A stretch of DNA of 7,024 nucleotides, from NCBI GenBank assembly GCA_937974825.1, contig CALJVD010000202.1:1-7024 (forward strand), in the 5' to 3' direction. The notes under the pieces were generated by a model. The model was given only the letters and a program-made list of their open reading frames with translations, did not search any database and had not been told where the DNA came from. The position numbers and the translations under genes were made by a program. Shown piece after piece: positions 6,025-7,024 of this stretch. The number at the start of each line of letters is the position of its first letter. Within the stretch, counting starts at the first letter, position 1. Origin of the DNA: an uncultured Oceanospirillaceae bacterium (GTDB taxonomy: Bacteria; Pseudomonadota; Gammaproteobacteria; Pseudomonadales; Oceanobacteraceae).

Positions 6025-6643
6025 GACAACGAGCGTTTGGCCAAGTTGGTTAGCACAAGCCAAACCCTTAGTTCCGGTTTTGGTGTTCGATGACTTAAAT
6101 GATGTCGTACCAGTGGCGCAAGCCTTAGTTGATGGTGGTGTCACATTATTAGAAGTGACCTTGCGAACCCCAATCGGCTTAGACGCCATAGAGCTTATTA
6201 AAAATAGAGTCGAAGGGGCGATTGTCGGAGCCGGTACAGTGACCACAGCGGCGCAATTGGAAGCAGCGGTTAAGCGGGGGGCAGAATACATCGTTAGCCC
6301 TGGGATAACTGATGAGCTCCTACAGTCCGCTCAAACTTGGGGTGGGCCCTATTTACCCGGCGTGGCAACGGCCAGTGAAGTCATGCAAGCCATGACCGCT
6401 GGGTTCTATTACCAAAAGCTCTTTCCTGCCGCCGTCGTGGGTGGCCTGTCTATGCTGAAAGCGTTACAGGGCCCGTTTCCAGAGGTTCAGTTTTGCCCAA
6501 CAGGGGGTATCGGACAAGACAGTTACCCAGACTACTTAAGGCTGAGTAACGTGTTTGCCGTCGGCGGAAGTTGGTTAACGCCTAAAGCGCTTATTGTGAA
6601 AAAAGACTGGCAGGCATTATTTAACTTAGCCGCTTCAAGCTAG
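6014..6643 (+). CDS. eda: KDPG aldolase (2-keto-3-deoxy-6-phosphogluconate aldolase)
   Basis: This class I aldolase splits KDPG into pyruvate and glyceraldehyde-3-phosphate, completing the ED pathway in the cytoplasm. The 209 residues fit a single (beta/alpha)8 barrel like E. coli Eda (213). Key residues are visible: Glu47 (LLEVTLRT, general acid/base, E. coli Glu45) and Arg51 in the same motif, Thr75 (GAGTV), the segment PGVATASEV (115-123), and the Schiff-base Lys135 (YYQKLFPA, E. coli Lys133). The phosphate-binding loop PTGGI spans 162-166 and the closing VGGSWL 183-188. Eda enzymes of this family may also act on 4-hydroxy-2-oxoglutarate or oxaloacetate. It starts 11 bases before the end of edd, and its stop lies inside the convergent chrA end (9-bp overlap). 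No intrinsic terminator with a T-run follows. Confidence 0.97.
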   Translation: MKDKTTSVWPSWLAQAKPLVPVLVFDDLNDVVPVAQALVDGGVTLLEVTLRTPIGLDAIELIKNRVEGAIVGAGTVTTAAQLEAAVKRGAEYIVSPGITDELLQSAQTWGGPYLPGVATASEVMQAMTAGFYYQKLFPAAVVGGLSMLKALQGPFPEVQFCPTGGIGQDSYPDYLRLSNVFAVGGSWLTPKALIVKKDWQALFNLAASS

Positions 6644-6647
6644 CGGC
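6629..6647. repeat. Hairpin spanning the eda and chrA stop codons
   Basis: GCCGCT (6629-6634) and AGCGGC (6642-6647) form a perfect 6-bp GC-rich stem around a seven-base loop. The loop holds the chrA stop (complement of 6635-6637), and the TAG of eda (6641-6643) straddles the loop-stem border. Neither strand has a T-run afterwards, so it is not a classical intrinsic terminator. It may pause polymerase or block 3' exonucleases on both convergent transcripts; this is inferred. Confidence 0.4.
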
Positions 6648-7024
6648 ATCAGTGTGCTGAGCGCCAGACCAAGGCCACCACTGGCTAAAACAACCAACCA
6701 TGCGGGTAGTTTCCAAAACATCAAAGCGACTAACGCAAGCAATGCTAATCCAAAATCTTTGGGGGAATGTATGGCACTGGTCCAAACAGGTTGGTACAAG
6801 GCTGCGACTAATAAGCCCACAACCGCTGCATTAATCCCTAATAAAGCCGCTTGAGTGCGCTGATTTTTACGTAGTTCTTCCCAAAAAGGAAGGGCGCCAA
6901 TAACAAGCAAGAAAGAAGGAGTAAAAATAGCGACTAAGCAAATAATTGCTCCTAACCACCCTGTAGGTGCGTCGTTCATAGAAGCACCTAAAAAAGCAGA
7001 GAAGGTAAAGAGTGGGCCAGGCAC
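6635..7024 (-). CDS. chrA: ChrA-family chromate transporter, C-terminal part (cut by window edge)
   Basis: Only the last 129 or so codons are visible; the gene continues beyond base 7024. The CHR family exports chromate (and possibly related anions) across the inner membrane. The fragment opens with PGPLFTFSAFLG, the hallmark of the CHR domain, followed after a short loop by FTPSFLLVIGALPFWEELR, another conserved CHR segment. Hydrophobic stretches at about 22-47, 58-81, 89-105 and 107-128 of the fragment are likely transmembrane helices. Full-length ChrA proteins are around 390-450 residues, so the GTG at 7022-7024 is an internal Val codon, not the start. The gene converges on eda and overlaps it by 9 bases; its function is unrelated to the ED operon. 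Whether the protein carries chromate or another anion cannot be told from sequence. Confidence 0.88.
   Translation of the reverse strand: MPGPLFTFSAFLGASMNDAPTGWLGAIICLVAIFTPSFLLVIGALPFWEELRKNQRTQAALLGINAAVVGLLVAALYQPVWTSAIHSPKDFGLALLALVALMFWKLPAWLVVLASGGLGLALSTLMPLA

Noticed and set aside
5998..6291. Minus-strand open frames across the edd/eda junction (5841-6056 and 5998-6291)
   Set aside because: They are antisense shadows of edd and eda with low-complexity Thr/Ser/Pro-rich products and no recognisable motif.
6654..6854. Plus-strand open frame of 66 codons after eda
   Set aside because: It lies wholly antisense to chrA, whose membrane-protein motifs are clear, and lacks a ribosome-binding site.
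7022..7024. GTG at the window edge as the real chrA start
   Set aside because: The fragment begins inside the conserved PGPLFTF motif of the CHR domain and is far shorter than the family, so the gene is cut by the edge.

Overview
The window reads as an ordinary, compact chromosomal segment of a gammaproteobacterium, probably a marine or aquatic Oceanospirillales/Alteromonadales-type organism. The reasons are the moderately AT-rich composition, the E. coli-like tRNA-Asn with encoded CCA, the Mip/FkpA-type FKBP lipoprotein, and the complete Entner-Doudoroff (ED) cluster in the order zwf-pgl-edd-eda. The lineage is inferred from gene content and motifs, not from a database search. There is no sign of a mobile element, CRISPR array, phage or foreign island.

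Left part (1-1673): two envelope lipoprotein genes are divergently arranged around a 153-bp AT-rich intergenic region. The minus-strand gene (31-795) encodes an unrecognised lipoprotein with an Ala/Glu/Arg-rich coiled-coil segment. The plus-strand gene (949-1641) encodes an FKBP-type peptidyl-prolyl isomerase lipoprotein, closed by a clean intrinsic terminator. Two overlapping inverted repeats lie just upstream of the FKBP gene.

Middle (1674-1999): a minus-strand tRNA-Asn(GTT) has a near-consensus promoter with 17-bp spacing, a GC-rich discriminator and an A/T-tract UP-like element. It lies back to back with the extended -10 promoter proposed for the ED operon.

Right part (2000-6643): zwf, pgl, edd and eda form one tight operon with gaps of 24 bp, 8 bp and -11 bp. 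Together they convert glucose-6-phosphate to pyruvate plus glyceraldehyde-3-phosphate: Zwf oxidises glucose-6-P, Pgl opens the lactone, Edd dehydrates 6-phosphogluconate to KDPG, and Eda cleaves KDPG. All four keep their family catalytic motifs. The local hexR regulator gene that often accompanies this cluster is not inside the window.

Right edge (6635-7024): the C-terminal part of a ChrA-family chromate/anion transporter lies on the minus strand. Its stop codon overlaps the end of eda tail to tail by 9 bp.

No previously undescribed system was found. The points worth a second look are regulatory (promoter architecture, inverted repeats, overlapping 3' ends) plus one uncharacterised lipoprotein.
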